From positions 1 through 64,000 of the forward strand of contig UQHQ01000004.1 of the NCBI GenBank assembly GCA_900540945.1: a stretch of 64,000 nt of DNA, read 5' to 3'. Position 1 is the stretch's first letter. Each line of letters begins with the position of its first letter. The notes beneath the pieces were generated by a model, which saw nothing but the letters and a program-made list of their open reading frames with translations, was not told where the DNA came from and searched no databases. A program made the position numbers and the translations under genes. This document shows positions 61,631 through 64,000 of the stretch, one piece after another. The DNA is from an uncultured Collinsella sp. (GTDB lineage: Bacteria; Actinomycetota; Coriobacteriia; Coriobacteriales; Coriobacteriaceae).

Positions 61631-63052
61631 CTACTCTATCAGGTCGTTGTGGCGCTCGATAGCATCCGCTACCGTACCGCCTTCATCCACAATAAGCGAA
61701 CGGCGTTTAGGCGAGACAATGCGCTGCGCGGGATATACGCCGCGGTGGCCGCCGACGAGATAGCTGATAAACGCCACGATCACGAAGAAGCCGGCTGCCG
61801 TGCCGTGGAACAGGTCGATGGCCATCATGCAGGTGGTGATGGGCACGTTGAGGCCGGCGCAGAACACGCCGAGCATGCCGAGAGCCGCCAGAAAGCTGGG
61901 GTCGATTCCGACGAGGCAACCGATCCAGCCGCCGAGCGCTGCTCCGATGCCAAACAGGGGTGTGACCTCGCCGCCTTGGAAGCCCGCGCCCAGGGTAAGC
62001 GCTGTGACGACCAATTTGATGGCTGCGTCCGCCAGGGTGGTGTTGCCTGCAAATCCGGCGCCGGAAAGCCACGTGGAAAGGCCGGCGTAGCCCCAGGCGT
62101 CGAGGAGGGCATAGGCGGCCAAAACCACGAGTGCGCCTATAAGTGCGCGAGCAAGGTAGTTGGTGATAAAGCGACCGTACAGGCTCTTGACGGTTCGAAC
62201 CGACCAGGCAAAGAGGCGTGCCGTCAGACCGAAGATGATGGCGCTGATAACAACGATGACGACCGTCTTGGGCGTCATGGCGGGAACGCTGGCGATGACA
62301 TTCGCCTCGTACTCGGTACCCAGGGCGAGTGATGTAAAGTAGCCGGTAAACGAGGCGACCAGGCAGTAGATGCCCGCGGTGTAGTCGATTTTGCCGATGA
62401 AGCACATCTCCATGCCAAAGAAAGCTCCGGCAAGGGGCGAACCGAATACGGCGCCAAAGGCCGACGAGATGCCGGCGAGCATGAGGTCGTGGTGGTCATG
62501 CTTTTTGAGGTGGGCGAGGTTCGAGATGTTGCTGGCGATGGTGCCGCCAATCTGCACCGCAGCTCCCTCGCGACCGGCCGATCCGCCCGTTAGGTGTGTG
62601 AGCGTGGAGCAGACGAAGGTGAGGACGGCCATGCGCATATGGATGAGGCGTGTGCCCAGAGCGGAGTCGATGACCAGGTTGTTACCGCGTTTGGCGGCAA
62701 GACCGTGGTTTTTGTACACCCATGCGGTGGCAACGCCCACAACGGGAAGCAGTGCGTAAATCCACGCATGGTGTTCGCGATAGTCGGTGGCGATATTCAA
62801 CGAGGCCAAAAACGCCCAAGCGGCGACGCCCATGGCGAGCGAGACGATGACGACGAGTACGAGCAACTTGGCGCTCGCGAGTAGGTTGCGGGCGTTGCGG
62901 CGCGTGTCGGCAGCCAAGAGCTGCTCGGAGCGGGTGAGCTGATGCCTGCCTGCCATGATGACGTCGTTCAGGGAGAAAAAGCCGCCGTCGTCGAGCGGCT
63001 GGGAATGATCCTGAGCCTCGTTTGCGCTTTCGGGTTTGTCGTTATGAGCCAT
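61631..63052 (-). CDS. CLC-family anion antiporter, likely CLC-F type
   Basis: This 473-residue membrane protein has about 10-12 helices of the CLC fold. The gating Glu lies in GSAGREGAAVQIGG. The anion-site motif, GSGIP in chloride CLCs, reads GNNLV here (KRGNNLVIDS), as in fluoride/proton CLC-F antiporters. FGSPLAGAFFGMEM and GAGFQGGEVTPLFGIGAALG are typical. Fluoride export is inferred; no fluoride riboswitch is seen. GAGG precedes the start. A minus-strand TATAAT lies at 63082-63087. Confidence 0.85.
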   Translation of the reverse strand: MAHNDKPESANEAQDHSQPLDDGGFFSLNDVIMAGRHQLTRSEQLLAADTRRNARNLLASAKLLVLVVIVSLAMGVAAWAFLASLNIATDYREHHAWIYALLPVVGVATAWVYKNHGLAAKRGNNLVIDSALGTRLIHMRMAVLTFVCSTLTHLTGGSAGREGAAVQIGGTIASNISNLAHLKKHDHHDLMLAGISSAFGAVFGSPLAGAFFGMEMCFIGKIDYTAGIYCLVASFTGYFTSLALGTEYEANVIASVPAMTPKTVVIVVISAIIFGLTARLFAWSVRTVKSLYGRFITNYLARALIGALVVLAAYALLDAWGYAGLSTWLSGAGFAGNTTLADAAIKLVVTALTLGAGFQGGEVTPLFGIGAALGGWIGCLVGIDPSFLAALGMLGVFCAGLNVPITTCMMAIDLFHGTAAGFFVIVAFISYLVGGHRGVYPAQRIVSPKRRSLIVDEGGTVADAIERHNDLIE

Positions 63053-63081
63053 ACGTTCCTCTTTTAGGTTGCAACGCAAGC

Positions 63082-63087
63082 ATTATA
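63082..63087 (-). promoter_or_regulatory. -10 box for the CLC gene
   Basis: TATAAT on the minus strand lies 30 bases before the start codon. No clear -35 is seen. A plus-strand TATACT at 63200-63205 may serve the divergent moeA. Confidence 0.5.
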
Positions 63088-63262
63088 AAACGCGGTAAAC
63101 GCGACGAGCCGGTGGGTTGGTTTCCATTCTGTTTCGTGGCCTGCAACCGACAGGTGTATTTGCGGGTACAGGCCGAGTCGCGGTCGTACGTCGGGGGATT
63201 ATACTGAGAAAAGCATAAAGAATTGGCGCCCGTGTTGCGCGCCGTGGCATTAAGAGGTGCAT

Positions 63263-64000
63263 ATGGCAGAGAAACTCATTCCGCTGGAGGACGCGCAGTC
63301 GATTGTTCTGTCGCACGTTGCTCCGACCGATCTCGTTGAGATTCCCGTGTGGCAGGCGGCTGGTTTTCCCTTGGCCGAGGACGCCGTGGCCGATATCGAC
63401 ATTTCGCCGTTTGCCAACAGCGCTATGGACGGATATGCCGTGCGCTCGGCGGACTTGGCGCAGGCATCTAGCGAGGCGCCGGTGACGCTCGACGTTATCG
63501 GACATGAGGCCGCGGGCCATGTGTTTGAGGGCACAATCGGAGTGGGCGAGACGGTCCGCATCATGACAGGCGCGCCGGTGCCCGAGGGTGCCGATGCCGT
63601 AGTGAAATACGAGATCGTCGACGTGCTCGATGGCGACGGCAACGAGGGCTCGCGCGTGAGCTTCTCGGCGCCTGCTAAAGTGGGGGAGAACGTTCGCTCT
63701 GCTGCCGAGGAGGCCCATGCCGGCGATGTTGTGATGCGCGCCGGCGAGGTCGTGGCTCCGGCGGGCGCGGGTCTGCTGGCGAGCGCCGGATACGCGAGCG
63801 TGAAGGTGCACGCTGCCCCGCGCGTGGGCATTATCTCGCTGGGTACGGAACTGGTCGCACCGAGTAAGGTACCGGCGCGCGGTCAGATTCGCGATTCCAA
63901 CTCCTCGGCGCTGATGGCCGAGGCACTCGATGCCGGCGCCGAGCCTGTGTTCTACGGCATTGCGCCCGATGATGAGCAGGCGATTGCCGAGCTGGTGCAT
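63263..64000 (+). CDS. moeA: Molybdopterin molybdenumtransferase (5' part)
   Basis: The first 246 residues of MoeA, which inserts molybdate into adenylated molybdopterin, are present; the gene runs off the window end. Blocks are PLAEDAVADIDISPFANSAMDGYAV (two parts), RIMTGAPVPEGADAVVKYE, and VGIISLGTELVAP followed by GQIRDSNSSALMAEAL. AAGAGG precedes the ATG. It is divergent from the CLC gene. Confidence 0.93.
   Translation, partial: MAEKLIPLEDAQSIVLSHVAPTDLVEIPVWQAAGFPLAEDAVADIDISPFANSAMDGYAVRSADLAQASSEAPVTLDVIGHEAAGHVFEGTIGVGETVRIMTGAPVPEGADAVVKYEIVDVLDGDGNEGSRVSFSAPAKVGENVRSAAEEAHAGDVVMRAGEVVAPAGAGLLASAGYASVKVHAAPRVGIISLGTELVAPSKVPARGQIRDSNSSALMAEALDAGAEPVFYGIAPDDEQAIAELVH

Noticed and set aside
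63053..63262. Fluoride riboswitch upstream of the CLC gene
   Set aside because: The minus-strand leader does not contain the conserved GGNGAUGG and pseudoknot sequences.

Overview
The window comes from a high-GC Gram-positive of the class Coriobacteriia, most likely a Collinsella-like gut actinobacterium. The evidence is the division-gene content: a dcw cluster without ftsA, plus SepF, DivIVA and YggT, and a high-GC codon bias. The intergenic spaces also carry many long palindromes. No tRNA, rRNA, CRISPR array or insertion sequence is visible. The genus call is an inference.

Layout. 0.3-5.2 kb: a DUF1846 protein, a small winged-helix regulator, pyrG and a XerC/D recombinase. 5.2-21.1 kb: a regulatory region followed by mraZ-rsmH-ftsL-ftsI-murF-mraY-murD-ftsW-murG-murC-murB-ftsQ-ftsZ, one co-directional run for lipid II synthesis and septation. 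murE is not in the cluster. 21.3-29.3 kb: the usual actinobacterial order pgeF-yggS-sepF-yggT-divIVA, interrupted after pgeF by pstSCAB-phoU. 29.4-32 kb: a nitroreductase, then a low-affinity phosphate transporter with its DUF47 partner. 32-44 kb: mixed housekeeping genes (BI-1 membrane protein, PARG-like macrodomain, SGNH hydrolase, thiD, riboswitch-controlled thiC, yaaA, M18 aminopeptidase, polA). 44-50 kb: HAD phosphatase, argG, argH, ndk, rpiB. 50.5-55.8 kb: cyuA, HAD phosphatase, rpsA, rnpB RNA and a YigZ protein. 55.9-64 kb: a C_GCAxxG_C_C protein, metY, an MFS exporter, xpt, a stand-alone release-factor domain, a lipid kinase, a CLC antiporter and the start of moeA, which runs off the end.

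Regulation is the richest part. Upstream of argG lies a 24-residue reading frame with six arginine codons near its end and a strong ribosome site. It is followed by mutually exclusive hairpins ending in a terminator-like stem, which looks like a leader-peptide attenuator. A 26-bp motif (23 identities) occurs upstream of both mraZ and ftsZ and resembles a MerR-type dyad, as expected for an FtsR-like activator. Between it and mraZ lie a perfect palindrome, three TGGGG boxes with 10-bp spacing (MraZ boxes), a good promoter and two twin dyads. thiC has a TPP riboswitch.

Two copies of a roughly 112-nt element (after cyuA and after rnpB) keep their internal sequence, while the outer 14-bp helix has been entirely replaced by compensatory changes. 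This indicates a conserved folded RNA or a structured repeat. yggT has no ATG, GTG or TTG at its expected start and probably begins at ATC.
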